Positions 1 through 10,928 are shown, counted from the stretch's first letter. The stretch is 64,000 nt of DNA from Perkinsus chesapeaki (GCA_013115145.1 JAAPAO010000023.1:1-64000); one strand, 5' to 3'. Notes: generated from the sequence alone by a model not told the origin. Translations and numbers: made by a program.

Positions 1-2
1 CA

Positions 3-1028
3 AGTCTTATTACAGTAGTTGATCTAATACGTGAAGGTAGAGCATGTCTCGCTACTAATCTTGCTACATACTCTTTTTTCATTGTCTATGCGTTTACTCT
101 TACTATTGGTCGACTGGCCATTACCATTATCGGTAACTTCAATGTCAGTGAGTGGGTCTATATCATGAACGATATCGTATTAGGTGTCGGTATGTCATGG
201 ACTATGACCCTTTCTGGCCCCTCCAAGCAACTTGCTCCTTATCGGCCAACTGCCTCCCTTATTGGTTGGCGTACTATCCTATCTTGTATGATTCCCATCT
301 TGATTTCTTATATATGTCAGGCAGCCGCTTTGATTATGTTAAGGCTTCCTGCCTACTCTGATTGGTATTATTATGTTAACACCTTAGACCTAGCGGTACT
401 GCCACGTGATTGGATGAAAAAAGGAGACAACTACGACACAGCTGCCCTCACACTAGTACTTATGTTGCTCCTAGCGACCCATGCGTTCTCCGTTACCTTC
501 GGCGGGGCTTTTCGCAGGAGCATTTTCCGAAATTGGAGTGTAGTTCTGTTCTACGTTCTCTTCCTTATCTTCGGCTATTTCCTAGTTTGGACCCCTCCGA
601 CCACATTCTCGTGCATCTATCGCATGAACTGCGACACTGGAGCTTCTTTGGACACGGCTGGCATACCCGTTATCAGCCAGTACTCTGTCGGAAGTATCGG
701 TGGTTGTTTTCTAGGTCCCCAGATTCACCGCTATCAGCAGCTAGGGTATCCTAACTGGACCCCATCGCCTGTGGACCATTGCAGGCCTCCTGCTGCTGCA
801 TTAGCCCAGCTACCGTGGGACAGTCCTGAGATATCCACCCTGGGTTACGATGGTCCAAATAATGTATTCTCGACAAGCTATGCTGTCGCCTTTACGATCC
901 TAACCGCCAGTTGTATAGCTTCTATGCTTTTGTGGGTCAAAGTGGGGCTACTGGGATGGGTATCTTCTTGGATTAGACGTAACATTCACAAAACTTTACA
1001 CAGCCAACTTGAAGACGCTAGTCCGTAG
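3..1028 (+). CDS. P5B-type ATPase (ATP13A2/YPK9-like), C-terminal part
   Basis: The frame is open from the window edge, so this is the last exon of a larger gene. It shows the end of a P-type ATPase: LIREGRACLATNLATYSFF, a run matching the post-catalytic segment of P5 ATPases, then GPSKQLAPYRPTASLIG, matching the P5B signature between M6 and M7. About four further hydrophobic segments follow, at residues near 95-120, 150-180, 215-235 and 300-325 of the visible part, with an extracytoplasmic cysteine-containing loop near MNCDTGAS. The segment FGGAFRRSIFRNW matches the P5B loop before M9. P5B ATPases sit in lysosome-like or vacuolar membranes and export polyamines or related cations from the lumen. 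The catalytic DKTGT site lies upstream, outside the window. P5A (Spf1) is less likely because its C-terminus lacks the LAPxRP motif. Confidence 0.85.
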   Translation, partial: SLITVVDLIREGRACLATNLATYSFFIVYAFTLTIGRLAITIIGNFNVSEWVYIMNDIVLGVGMSWTMTLSGPSKQLAPYRPTASLIGWRTILSCMIPILISYICQAAALIMLRLPAYSDWYYYVNTLDLAVLPRDWMKKGDNYDTAALTLVLMLLLATHAFSVTFGGAFRRSIFRNWSVVLFYVLFLIFGYFLVWTPPTTFSCIYRMNCDTGASLDTAGIPVISQYSVGSIGGCFLGPQIHRYQQLGYPNWTPSPVDHCRPPAAALAQLPWDSPEISTLGYDGPNNVFSTSYAVAFTILTASCIASMLLWVKVGLLGWVSSWIRRNIHKTLHSQLEDASP

Positions 1029-1353
1029 GTGCTACTTGAAACCATACGGCTTATCCTCCGTTAACTGATTCCCTATCATGTTTTCAAATGTCAAGGCTCA
1101 TGCCTCTATGTCTTTCATACCAGTCGGTGACTGGGATTTTTCAGCTCCACATTAGACCACTTCAGTTGGTTCGTAACTGCGTTGAGCAATTCTGTTCCCA
1201 TCACCAGTTCGCTGCGGTTGAGTTGTTCACGGGAGGTCCCTTTACAGAGCAGTTCGCATTACCGGGGTGCTTCCGAAGTAACCTCCTTGGTATCTTTAGG
1301 GGTGCATCGCTCCAGTGAATCTTCGTCCTATTGCAGGCGTGTGTTTCCCTTCA
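1029..1353. other. Intergenic, no gene seen
   Basis: This is the 325-base spacer between the P5B ATPase stop and the LSM3 start. It holds short ORFs with no protein character and must contain the LSM3 promoter. I see no recognisable core promoter motif. Confidence 0.5.
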
Positions 1354-2404
1354 ATGGCGGCAACTGCTATCCAAATCGACGAGCCTTTTGACCTTATCAG
1401 GCTCTCTCTAGATGAGCGGATACAGGTCAAGTGTCGAGGGGACAGATATCTCAGGTGATGCTGCTCGGGAATCCATGCGGGGAGTGATATAGTGTCTCAT
1501 GATCAGCGTGATGTAGTAATATTAATCTCTCCAGTCATCATAACGTGTGTTCAATTCGCGCCTTACGGTATCATAAATAGTGGACTCGTAAGTAGCATCA
1601 CCGCATAATCGTAAAACTGGTTCGCAGAGCAAGCTCTGTTCCTTTCGGTTGCTGCGAGAATCACTTTACGCGACAGGCAGTTGGGTAAGCATACTTCACG
1701 GACTTCCGATGAGCCATTTCCGAATAACTCGAACCTGTCTTGGTCATGTTTTTTGATCGGTTTGTATAACACTCTGTATAGACTGGCAACTCTGTGATAG
1801 GAAGATACATAATGGGAGAATGCGCCAAGATGACAATAATTTCTGTAGGTCTCGCTTTAATCCAGGGTTAAGGTTTCAAAATCATGAACACTGTATCACA
1901 ATGTTCATTGTGACCTTCCTACCGTTTACCGTGACTACGCGTAACTCATGAATGATTCTGATCACAATGATTGTGATTGAAATACGACAAATGATACGAT
2001 ATATATACATCGTTACAACTGGCCCCCGCCTATCCCTCGATGAGTAGCATCCAGATGCATCCGAACTACCGTAGATTGCCTGCTGCTTTTGACTCTGTGT
2101 TGTCCGTTATTGTTGTTCAGTATTGCTTTTAGGGGTCGCTTGGTAGCCTATGATTCTCATCTCAATATGGTGCTCAGTGAGGTTGAAGAAGTAGTTGAGC
2201 CCACAGTTAGGGAAGGGGTAGGCTACCGCATACTTTCTCGTTCGCCACGAACCTCTCAGGAGAAGCAACCGAGGCCTGTTCGCCGCGAGCTGGATACTAT
2301 TTTTGTAGCCGCCCGTAGTGTTTAGAATTGCCCTACCGATATTAACACTTCAGGTCCGCGGTGATGGAATCATTCTCATCAATCCTCCCCCAGCCAAACG
2401 TTAG
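1354..2404 (+). CDS. LSM3: U6 snRNA-associated Sm-like protein LSM3 (3 exons)
   Basis: Three exons join in phase: 1354-1454, 2133-2304 and 2354-2404, giving 107 residues. Exon 1 carries [20 protein letters not shown], an almost exact match to the LSM3 N-terminus and Sm1 motif. Exon 2 continues with [18 protein letters not shown]. Exon 3 gives [16 protein letters not shown], the Sm2 motif that closes the Sm fold. The donors are AG|GTGATG and TTT|GTAGCC; the acceptors are CTTTTAG and CACTTCAG. LSM3 is one of seven subunits of the Lsm2-8 ring on the U6 snRNA 3' end and of the Lsm1-7 mRNA-decay ring. The loop between the Sm motifs (exon 2, about 25 residues rich in Arg, Ser and Pro) is longer than usual. 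Intron 1, at 678 nt, is unusually long for this locus. Confidence 0.93.
1896..1977. repeat. Two related short inverted repeats in LSM3 intron 1
   Basis: TCACAATG-TT-CATTGTGA lies at 1896-1913 and ATCACAAT-G-ATTGTGAT at 1961-1977. The same core (TCACAAT/ATTGTGA) appears as a perfect dyad twice within 82 bases. This could be a pair of protein-binding sites or two small hairpins; no function is known. Confidence 0.5.
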
Positions 2405-2514
2405 AGTATCAAGGCTTCCTATATCTCTGTTATCTCCGTGCTGAGTCGCGTTGACATCAATTCAATGTGTAGTGCAGTCGTCTCCGCCTCCTTCTTGGTT
2501 TATATTCAATACAT

Positions 2515-2855
2515 ATGCTTGACTGCTTAACTGAACCTGACCAGCGACCAAGAGCCAATCCTGATCGGGTACTGAGGAGCGACTTAGGCGCTGTGGTGAG
2601 CTGGTTCCATAGAGTGGGCGGATCGGCAAAGGTTTGCGGTGTCAGGGCGGGTCATCAGTTCACCGAAATGATTGGGTGAAGCCATCAACAACTGCAACGG
2701 ATACTGCTCACAAGACGGCTCCAAGGAAGTTACCGAAAACTGAGCAGCGTGTCACAGGCGAGGCTCGTGGAGTACGTCGAGCACTGCCAGACGAGGACAG
2801 AGAAAATGAGGGAGAACGCGCTAAGCTTCGGCGTACACGGTGGGTCAAATATTAA
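2515..2855 (+). CDS. Hypothetical small basic protein (2 exons)
   Basis: Reading from the ATG at 2515 gives 27 codons to GTG|GTGAGC. A 50-nt intron (2596-2645) ends in GGTGTCAG, and 69 further codons run to a stop at 2855, for 96 residues. The junction is in phase and the intron length is typical here. The second exon is rich in Lys, Arg, Glu and Thr (for example APRKLPKTEQRV and DEDRENEGERAKLRR) and probably partly disordered. It begins only 110 bases after LSM3. I do not recognise a family. A purely chance reading remains possible because the exons are short. Confidence 0.42.
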
Positions 2856-3523
2856 TTCGTGGGGGGAGAGAAACGGTGCCATGATATCAAGTTGCGCGAG
2901 AGCCGGCTCGTCGGGGTAGATTAACATGGCATTCAGCTCTTACACACTTTTTCGGGCGAATCGGGTGAGATCACTATTTCCCGATAAAGTTATAACTCGA
3001 GAACTAGCAGTGAACTTCTCCTCTGGGAGCTCATTCAGCTCAGGGGTATGCCGAAAACGGTTGAGATGGGTCAGAACAATTGGGCTTGCTCGTAATACGA
3101 TCACTTTTCTCCAACTGAGAGGCTGCTTACAACGCGGAGCGAAAGGTTTAAACGTTGTAGCTTAGTTTAACGTGAACTCATCTTAACGTGAATTTTTCAA
3201 TCTCGGCTTGTCCTATGAGCGCATCCGCACTGTACCAGCTGGGATATGCTCGCAATGTGCCTTACACCACTGTGATTTAATAAACTATATGATATATAGA
3301 TAAATATCATTAATAATGGTAATATTTAATATATTGTAAATCTATATAATTTATATTATAAATATATTATCATAAGATATATCAGTATTGATGTATAATG
3401 AATATATTATTTATATTCATAGGGTATTATTAGTAGTAATATTATAGATAGTAATAACTAGTAATAGGGGTGTACTGGTACGAGCCATCCAGTGGTATCT
3501 GTAAGCTTGAAACATATACATGA
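2856..3523. other. Intergenic with a strongly AT-rich block
   Basis: No gene is supported here. Positions about 3282-3470 are almost pure A/T (repeated ATATAT, TTATAAATAT and ATTATT), in contrast to the balanced composition around them. This is likely promoter-side or replication-prone low-complexity sequence upstream of the beta-propeller gene. Confidence 0.6.
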
Positions 3524-4450
3524 ATCATTCACAGTAATACTAGTGGCCGAAATTCCTCGCCGTTTGTTCTGAGGAACTTGGGTATTCAAAAAATTATCAG
3601 GTTGTCATGGCTTGGCCGAGTGGGACATAAAGTTCATCCTTGCCACGGTATCATAGCAGACTTCCTTGAACCCATATTCAATGGTTATGACGCATCTGCA
3701 TCGCATCGAGTCCAGCTGCCGACAGAAGGCTACCCGGTCGGGGTGCCATTCCGGGCTTGGACGATCGATTGCAGCTCAGGGGAGGGATTGTCAATATGTG
3801 CGGGCAAATCCGACATCGCACTTGTCAACGGAGAATGGGTTAAACTCGTCGAGGGTTCTACAATCTTCAGCGCGGCCGTGAGCCCCGATTCAACACGCAG
3901 AGTGTTGAGTACTCATTGCGATGGGAGTGTCAGGATCAACGGCAAGGTTATTATCCATCTGGATGGCTCTGGCCAGTTAGCAGCGAGATGGGTCGACGAG
4001 TCTCGAATAGTGGCCGTTTCGTCTCAAGAAGGGAAGTGCTACCTTGTCGAGGGGGCGTCTGGGAGGGTACTCGGGTCTTGGGGAGACTTCTTTTATCCAT
4101 CTGATGTCGCTGTTATCCATGGACGAGACGTATTATTGGTGGCGGACACCCTCAACCGTCGAGTAGTTGAGATCACTCCAATGGCCAACAGCACGAGAGT
4201 TGTTCTCGACGGCATGTATGCGCGAGGGATCTGTGTGAACCAGGAGACGGGCCATATATTGGTCTCTGATGGGCTGACAGGATCAGTCCGGATATTTGCC
4301 AGCGACTACAGTGAAGTTACTTCAATGCGGATAGCACTTCCGGAAGCTTCTTCATCGCTTCGTGGTATAGCAGTTTCAGAAGGGAAGCATCTTTATGTCT
4401 GCGATAGCGGCTCCCTGTGCGTCTGGCGTTTTCCCCAAGCCTGGCTTTAG
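3524..4450 (+). CDS. NHL-type beta-propeller protein, 5' end unresolved
   Basis: An open frame runs from 3524 to the stop at 4450 with no ATG before the repeats, so an upstream exon carrying the start is missing from my reading or the gene is damaged. The protein is built of about 40-residue blade repeats: FYPSDVAVIHGRDVLLVADT followed by LNRRVVEI, then ARGICVNQETGHILVSDG followed by SVRIF, then LRGIAVSEGKHLYVCDSG followed by LCVWRF. These are typical NHL/SMP-30-like blades (hydrophobic strand, Asp-Gly or Asp-Ser turn, V-x-x-F/W). Such propellers are protein- or RNA-binding scaffolds, or lactonase-like enzymes. A second member lies at 28725-29759 in the same orientation. Confidence 0.72.
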   Translation: MIHSNTSGRNSSPFVLRNLGIQKIIRLSWLGRVGHKVHPCHGIIADFLEPIFNGYDASASHRVQLPTEGYPVGVPFRAWTIDCSSGEGLSICAGKSDIALVNGEWVKLVEGSTIFSAAVSPDSTRRVLSTHCDGSVRINGKVIIHLDGSGQLAARWVDESRIVAVSSQEGKCYLVEGASGRVLGSWGDFFYPSDVAVIHGRDVLLVADTLNRRVVEITPMANSTRVVLDGMYARGICVNQETGHILVSDGLTGSVRIFASDYSEVTSMRIALPEASSSLRGIAVSEGKHLYVCDSGSLCVWRFPQAWL

Positions 4451-4925
4451 TATTCAATCTTATTCAGCTACTGGTCATCAGCTGGACCAGCCTATCGCAT
4501 TGAAGGCTCTCTTCAAAATAAAGAGAATACAGTATATCAGTTGTATATCTCCTACTGACCGATTCACTAGTTTTCTATTAGAGTAAATCTCCACTGCACA
4601 TCGTCGTCATCAGAACACCTGGTCGGAAGCATTGATGTATCCAGCAAACTACATATTATGCTGCACTGTATATTAGTAGGGTTGTTACCTTGAAAGCACA
4701 GTGGCCTGCTATCCTCTGCCCTGCCGGTACCTGATGATGTAAATTCATTATTCAATCTCCGTGGAGCGATCGCTCACATGTGTATCCACTCGACATGGAT
4801 GTGGTTCATTCAGTCACTGTCGGGAGTGTTACTGGTGTTTTTTAATCTAGCCGTTATTCCGGGGAAACCGTCAACGCTGCTGCCCAGACGAGAACAGCTG
4901 CATCTGATAACATAGGAGTTCCGAT
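4451..4925. other. Intergenic, no gene seen
   Basis: These 475 bases lie between the propeller gene stop and the coiled-coil gene start. Short ORFs occur on both strands without splice-compatible neighbours or recognisable motifs. Confidence 0.5.
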
Positions 4926-7391
4926 ATGAGTGTCTTTAAGTCTGATGATGAGTCATCTGATGATGAGTTCATGACTACCTTCACAGCACAGGTGGGACCC
5001 ATACCCATCCGCTGTACCACTATACACCTGCGTCGCTCCGCCCGTATAACACGATTTGCGTGTGCAGGTTGTCGACCGTTGTCGCAGAACAGCGGAGATG
5101 AGCGAATCATCAACTCCTGAATCCATTGGAGGGGCGCCTAGTGGTGACAGACAGCGCGGTGGGGCTCCAGGTCTTCCCACGCACTCGAGAGGTGAATCCT
5201 CGATCCAGTAAGACCCGATTCACAGCGAATCCTTATTGAACCCTTGTGAACTTCAAACTTTTTACTGGTTGAGCTTTTAGCGATCATTTGATAGCTCTTT
5301 GTCAGAGATCAGCAGACATGTTGTAGCCGGGGCGAGGGAGATAGTGCGATGAGTAGTCCGAGACTTTTGCGAGAGGAGGCGGGAAATCCCAAAATCAACC
5401 TAGTACTCAGACCACTTGCAGGAGTCGAGATCCGGCTCGTCAAAGCTGTCGGATACGAACCTCAAAGTTGAAGCTACCTACAGTAGGACCGAAGCGCCAC
5501 CCATACGCTTATTCAAGCCTAGGCGGGCAACCGACGAGCGAGAAGCAGAGTCCTTCAGCCAGCGAAAGGTGTGAAGGTGAATTCCCAGCAAGAACTGACA
5601 ACGGCTCCCGCGATTCGGCATATTCCGGGTGTGGCAAGGAAGCAGTTCCCTCCTGCACCTCCAGAACTATACGGATGCCTGAACTTCAGATTCGAAAACA
5701 GCATCATGTTTCAACAGGAATCCCGGATACTCGAGCTCACGGAGGAGAGGGATAATGCACGCAGGTGGCAGAATCTGGGGCGTTTCGACAGACTCCTTGC
5801 ACGTGTTTTGCTCGGAGGCAGAATGTTTCAAGCTAAAAACATCCCTCTTGGCCTCAATGCATCCCGGAAGCAAGTTCGATCCAATGTCGATAACACTATA
5901 GCCACTGCAGATACTTGAAAGCTTCGAGAAACTCGAATAAGCGACTCGTAGAACAGGCAGCGTCACTGAAGCAGCTCACAGAATCTCTCCGGTACGATTT
6001 GGAGATGGCTCGGGCCGAGAGCAGCAAAGCATCGAGACAAGCCGCCGAGGTGACTTTCATATTGCAGATTACTTACCTGAGGAATCCTTATAGAATATGG
6101 TTCTCCGAGAGCAACTAAGCGCATCCCAGGAACAACTCCTGAGCTCCCAAAGTGCGGCTAGACGTCTGTCTGTTGCCGAGAAAGAGTTGAGCACATGGCG
6201 GCAAGCAGCGAGTGTACGTGATAGGTCTGCCGAATAACATCACGGACTTTCGCAAGCTGGATTATCAAACAAGTGGACCAATCTTCCCGCTCCTTTGCCG
6301 ATGTCGGCCGACTGCGGCGCCGCGTAGTCTCCTCGCTGTTATCTGCACGATTCGTGCGACACGAACACTCAGGAGCTCCGTGAGGCGTTGACATGCAGGT
6401 CGGAGGAGTGCGCGCGGCTCCGGGCTGAGCTCCGCTCAATTGCGAAGTAGCACGGTCCACTCGGAAATTTCTCACAACTATTCGTCAGAGAGCGCGATGC
6501 AGCAAAATTCGAGCTCGTCGAATGCGAAAGAGCGCGTGAGGAGGATAAAAACAAGACTTACCATACGAAGTAAGATGTCGATAACGAGCCTCGGTCGACT
6601 GCACTTTGAAGAGGGTTTGCAGGCGGTTGGAGCAGAAGCTAGCGAGCGAGATGTCCGTGATACGGCGGAGAGACACCGATTGCGAATTGCTCAGGAGAAC
6701 CAGGGCACACCAAGACCATGGGAATAGAAGCAGGTAAGCACAACGGATATGCTCTACACCGTAGAATCTACTGTAAACCCTCACTGGTATAGAGACCGTT
6801 GGGGTACCCTATCAGAAATGACAAGTAGCGAAGCTACTTTCAATGGTCAGAGGCAGCTGAAACATGTAGGATTATCCATCCACCGTGCAGAATTCAGCCA
6901 TGCTTATCTTAGAAACCGAAAGGTCATCACCATATAGATCATTCCGATTTATTCAATGCAATAGTAGACTTCTCGGAACGCAAGGTTGATGTTGAGAGAT
7001 TGGTGGAGGCTCGAGCCCGAATCGAAACATCCGGATCAGGTGAGTGACTCTCATCCCGGGCTAACATAATGCGAATCCTACTGTAGTGGTAATATGGCTA
7101 CATTACCATTCCCGAACTCAGACACTGGGGCATTAAGCTATAAGATCCTCGAGGCAGAAGCGGAACTGGAATTGGCTGAAGGAGTTTTGAATATAGTGCA
7201 GCTGAACGCAAGCCACAATGAAGTATTCGAACCGACCGGAGGATCTGCTCAGCCTCATGCAAGGTCTCTTCACTTTCGCGGTCTCTCATGGCTCATCTAC
7301 TAACATCAGAAATGGCAGAAAGATGCCATCCTCGAGTGATTCAGACTATACGGCACACCGTTCGCAGAATGTGAGATGGAGCACAAGTTGA
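4926..7391 (+). CDS. Multi-exon coiled-coil protein, unassigned
   Basis: The gene starts at an ATG (4926) with an acidic serine stretch, MSVFKSDDESSDDEFMTTF, which is spliced at CAG|GTGGGA to VVDRCRTAEMSESS. Later exons are long-heptad coiled coil: the exon ending LTEERDNARR joins in phase (AG|A) to YLKASRNSNKRLVEQAASLK at about 5911, runs to QAAE, then after a 44-nt intron continues NMVLREQLSASQEQLLSSQS to about 6212. Similar segments follow (RLEQKLASEM and FSERKVDVERLVEARARIE). The last exons read SYKILEAEAELELAEGVL, then a Ser-rich tail ending at TGA 7391. Several middle exons (about 6213-6950) could not be joined with certainty. A structural, kinetochore or basal-body role is possible, but no family can be named. 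Confidence 0.6.
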
Positions 7392-7548
7392 ATGACGCTT
7401 CAGCTTCTACTCAATCCCGTCAATGATTCACAGGTCGCAATATCAAGCCCCGCCGACTAACGCTGGCCCATGAGATGTGAAAATTTCCTTGTCCACAAGC
7501 GCAATGTGTTGCCTTCGCTCGATTTACTTTGTTGCAGTTTTATATGAA

Positions 7549-8983
7549 ATGCTTCGGTTCGGCCGAATTCTTCGCAAGCAGACGTTATTAGGGAAGCATC
7601 AACGGCGCGTGCACGGGGCTTACGTGAGTCCAGCGTGCTGGGTCCCAACGGGATGCCTGATTTCGTCAGGTAGAGTCTTCATTCCATCATGGCGACATTG
7701 ACCCTCTCAAACCAAAGTTTCAGTGGGTCGCGGAGCCTTTTAAACCGAAGTGAGCCTAAAATCGGCTCTTGGATATCACTACATGAATCAACAGGAATAT
7801 GCCGACCGTGTCACCCGCCGCCAAGCCTCACACGAGCCTCAAAGCGATCACTCATGATGATGTGGAAGGGAAAGGCCGGTGGGCGGCTGGATTACTTGGA
7901 CCCTAAATGAATGTTCACTTGTGATGCAGGTTCCATATTATTGATGCCTCAGGCCTGTCTATTGGACGACTGTCTCAGTTTATTGTGCGCCTGCTCACGG
8001 TAACTTCATGAGCCATCTTTTTGTCTACTTAAGTTCTCAGGGGAAATATCGAGTGGATTATCGTTGTATGGATAACAATAGATCTGATAGCGTGATAGTT
8101 GTTAATGCGATCCATGCACGGTTTGTTGGACATACGTGGGACACTAAGATATACCGGAGTTGGCGGACACGGAAGCGTAAGTTCGTTTCTCGGTTAGTGT
8201 ATTCAGAATAGATTATAATATTATTCTTTTCCATGGGACTCACGCTGACGCCAACCATCTTGTCTACGCATTTAATTGTCTCCAGATGATCCTCTTGGAG
8301 CCAAGATTGTCACAGCAAAGCATTTGATGTTTCACAATCCCGCATTGCCGGTAGTTTCCTGCCTGCCCTGGTTCAACAGACATTAAAATTTCAGCTGAAC
8401 CTCTGCATCAGACGGATGTTACCAAGTACGCTCATACGTACAGTAATGACGAGAAGGCTGTTCATCTACCCCGGCGCCATTCATCCTCATTGGAATATTC
8501 CTCAGGTAAGATTCATTCACTTCAACTATGTTAGACTGATTAGACCATCAATTTGGCAGTTCTTATCATGCTTTATAATTTATGCACCTTTTTGCATTTC
8601 CCGTAACGCAGTGAAAACCAGTGTGACTCGATTATAGTCTTCGCTTCAGCTGAGAAAGTATCGGCAAATTAGCTGGAGTCTAGCTTGATGGTTAGTGTAG
8701 GTAGTTGTTCCACGTCCACCGCCACCTCCAGTTTCGGATCCTGTCTTCACTGTAACGAGACCGCTGAACGATGTAAGTTGTCAAAAAGATCCATATTTTT
8801 CCAAACGCTCGTGTGTTATCTCAGTCTTCGGCGAGCGTGAGGGAAAGAAGGGCGAGAGGCAAGCAGACAAGTAAGCAGTTGATGATGGTATTGAAGATTA
8901 TCGTCGATGTGTCCTTTAGAACTTTTGCAAGCTGCGCAGTCCAGTCGTTCCAGAAAGAATGCCGCGACAAAACGAAAAGCTGA
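7549..8983 (+). CDS. Mitochondrial large-subunit ribosomal protein uL13m (9 exons)
   Basis: Nine exons join in phase: 7549-7623, 7670-7749, 7795-7878, 7930-7999, 8041-8176, 8286-8350, 8395-8505, 8701-8772 and 8825-8983. Eight introns of 41-195 nt are GT-AG. The start [16 protein letters not shown] is a basic, amphipathic mitochondrial presequence. The core is clear L13: [48 protein letters not shown], then KIYRSW, and the C-terminal [20 protein letters not shown] motif. uL13m binds 23S-like rRNA in the mitoribosome large subunit. The total is 283 residues, longer than bacterial L13 (about 142), with an N-terminal extension and a Pro-rich tail. The last exon is less certain because it lies antisense to another predicted gene (8821-9371). 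Confidence 0.9.
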
Positions 8984-9371
8984 TTTGAAGGCCGCTTCAG
9001 CATCATAGGCGTGACTGCTTCACATGTCCACTCGTTGTGTTGTTTCTGAAATATATATTTTCTGTGTTGTTACGAATTTGCCGGTCAGGCAATCCCGAAC
9101 AATCGCCCAGAGACGCCAGAACATGCGAACGGCGGCATCTTCATTCACAATATCACGACTTCCCACAAACACAACCCCTGGGCTCAAACTCGACGAGGGA
9201 GCTGATGACGGCGTAAACAGCGTAGTTACAGTCAGGGGTACTTGAAGACCATACAGTAACCTGTTTATCACGTAGCGTAACCATTACAGTATTTCTGCTT
9301 GTTATATCTTACTCTAGTCTGACGAGGGGTGAAGGGTCTTGGTCTCGCCTAGGCCCTCTTGTTGTGCTCAT
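8821..9371 (-). CDS. Hypothetical membrane protein (3 exons), convergent with uL13m
   Basis: Reading the minus strand from the ATG at 9371: exon 9313-9371, intron to 9261, exon 9074-9260, a 28-nt intron (9046-9073), and exon 8821-9045 ending in TGA. All junctions are in phase, giving 156 residues. The middle exon reads FVGSRDIVNEDAAVRMFWRL followed by WAIVRDCLTG; the last has a strongly hydrophobic C-terminal stretch, [20 protein letters not shown], that would span a membrane. I do not recognise the family. The final exon lies antisense to uL13m exon 9, so one of the two ends may be mis-predicted. The 28-nt intron is exceptionally short; without it the frame stops within 20 codons. Confidence 0.5.
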
Positions 9372-10115
9372 GCTGAGTTCCTTTCCTCGAGAAATTGCTG
9401 CTGGGCTCATGCACGGCTCGCCGTTGCGGGAAGACAGCCATTTGCTAGCAGTACCATACAGTACGGCCACCATACAGTACCATACATACTATAGTACGGC
9501 CACCGTGCTCAGCAGTAGGCCGTGCAATCCAGCTAGGCAATATAGTGAAGATCCAGACTCGACGAAACTAAGATGCTTCAGATTCTATTATTTTCTAAGT
9601 TGTGCAGTGCAATACCAGAAACGTGTTTAAAGTTTACACCGTGTACTTTCTACGCAGCGTTTTCTCGTGGGCTACCGTCGCAGCAGCGGTCGGACTCTAT
9701 TCGTGTGGTACACAACTCAAGTCACCTTTTCTGATGATACTTCCATTTAACTAACAGCCAGCTGCATTCGATCCTAAAGATCGGAGTGTAGGTCTGAACT
9801 GTGATCTGCTTCTATCGTCTATCATGTGCAGAACAAGTAAGCGACAACATAACAAGAACCTCGTTATTGCAATTTAGAGATAGCAAGAAAAATTGAGCTG
9901 GATCAATAGTTGGTCGTCAACTAGATCCGGAATTATTTACATGTGACTGGGCGACTAGGCATATCATAACAAGACTTGTGACTCACGAATTGTGAATCGT
10001 AATTGACTTGGGCAATATGCCTTAAGTCTGCTAGGGCTGTTGGGAGGTACCATAGCTAATGTTAGTACAAAATCTTCTACAGCAAAAGACTCGGGACCAG
10101 CTACCGACATGCACT
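9372..10115. other. Intergenic with short repeated TACGGCCACC units
   Basis: No gene is supported in these 744 bases. Around 9451-9510 the motif CAGTAC(GGCCACC)ATACAGTAC occurs in several close copies. The rest is ordinary mixed sequence upstream of the hypothetical membrane protein and downstream of the proline-rich gene. Confidence 0.5.
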
Positions 10116-10928
10116 CTAGAGAGGCGCAGCTGAGGCATCTGGCTCTTCCGTGGTCTCCTCTGGGAACGGCTCCTCCGTGGTCTCCTCTGGGAACGGCTCC
10201 TCCGTGGTCTCCTCTGGGAACGGCTCCTCTGGGTACGGCTCCTCTGGGTACGGCTCCTCTGGGAACGGCTCCTCTGGGTACGGCTCCTCTGGGAACGGCT
10301 CCTCTGGGAACGGCTCGACCGGAGGGGCAGCAGTTGGGAACGACGGAACCGGAATTACTGGAATGTTGGGAAACGGCCCAGGCCCTCCGGGGGAGATCGG
10401 TTCGACGGGCGGGTTGATAGCTGGCTCTCTGGTCGGCGTCGATGCAGGGGTCGTGGGTGCCCCTGGTGTAGGCTCGGTAGTCGGCTTGGGCGCAGGCTCG
10501 GTAGTCGGCTTGGGCGCAGGCTCGGTAGTCGGCTTGGGCGTAGGTTTGGCAGTGGGTCTGGGCGTAGGCCTTGGTGTTGGTCTGGGCGTAGGCCTTCGGG
10601 CAGGAGTTGGTCTTGGCCTTGGAGCCGGTCTCGGCCTTGGAGCCGGTCTCGGCCTTGGAGCCGGTCTCGGCCTTGGAGCCGGTCTCGGCCTTGGAGCCGG
10701 TCTCGGTCTTGGCCTAGCACGCTTGTTTACGGCAGCGGCTAGTGGATCAACTCGGCCAGCCTCAAAGTCGCCACCTTGAGCTTCCGGGTCCAGCTCATCC
10801 AAGTGACTTAGCAGATTACCGAGCACTTTAGATTGTGCAGGCGCATCTGCGTCCTCTACCAGCGGCTCAAGGGCTCGGACGTACACCGAGAGGGCAAAGC
10901 TCCCCAGCAGATAACCGTTGAAGCGCAT
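10116..10928 (-). CDS. Secreted proline-rich repeat protein (270 aa)
   Basis: This is an intronless ORF starting at ATG 10928. The N-terminus [19 protein letters not shown] is a signal peptide. After a short acidic pro-region come two repeat blocks. The first is basic, with repeated RPRPAP units changing to RPTP and then KPTTEPAP (about residues 70-150). The second is acidic, with repeated [11 protein letters not shown] and then TTEEPFPEE units (about 205-265). Both are extended polyproline-like and probably O-glycosylated or wall-associated. The repeats are near-identical in DNA, which suggests recent slippage. Long open frames on the opposite strand (for example 10150-10779) are mirror images of the repeat. 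Function is unknown; a cell-surface or secreted matrix role is an inference. Confidence 0.72.
   Translation of the reverse strand: MRFNGYLLGSFALSVYVRALEPLVEDADAPAQSKVLGNLLSHLDELDPEAQGGDFEAGRVDPLAAAVNKRARPRPRPAPRPRPAPRPRPAPRPRPAPRPRPAPRPRPTPARRPTPRPTPRPTPRPTAKPTPKPTTEPAPKPTTEPAPKPTTEPTPGAPTTPASTPTREPAINPPVEPISPGGPGPFPNIPVIPVPSFPTAAPPVEPFPEEPFPEEPYPEEPFPEEPYPEEPYPEEPFPEETTEEPFPEETTEEPFPEETTEEPDASAAPL

Noticed and set aside
2880-3165. Short ORFs around the end of the small basic protein gene
   Set aside because: No ATG-led protein with motif or splice partner; composition like spacer.
10150-10779. 209-codon plus-strand Gly/Ser/Leu-rich frame opposite the proline-rich gene
   Set aside because: It is the mirror of the repeat units on the minus strand; it has no signal peptide, and the minus-strand reading has ATG, signal peptide and stop.
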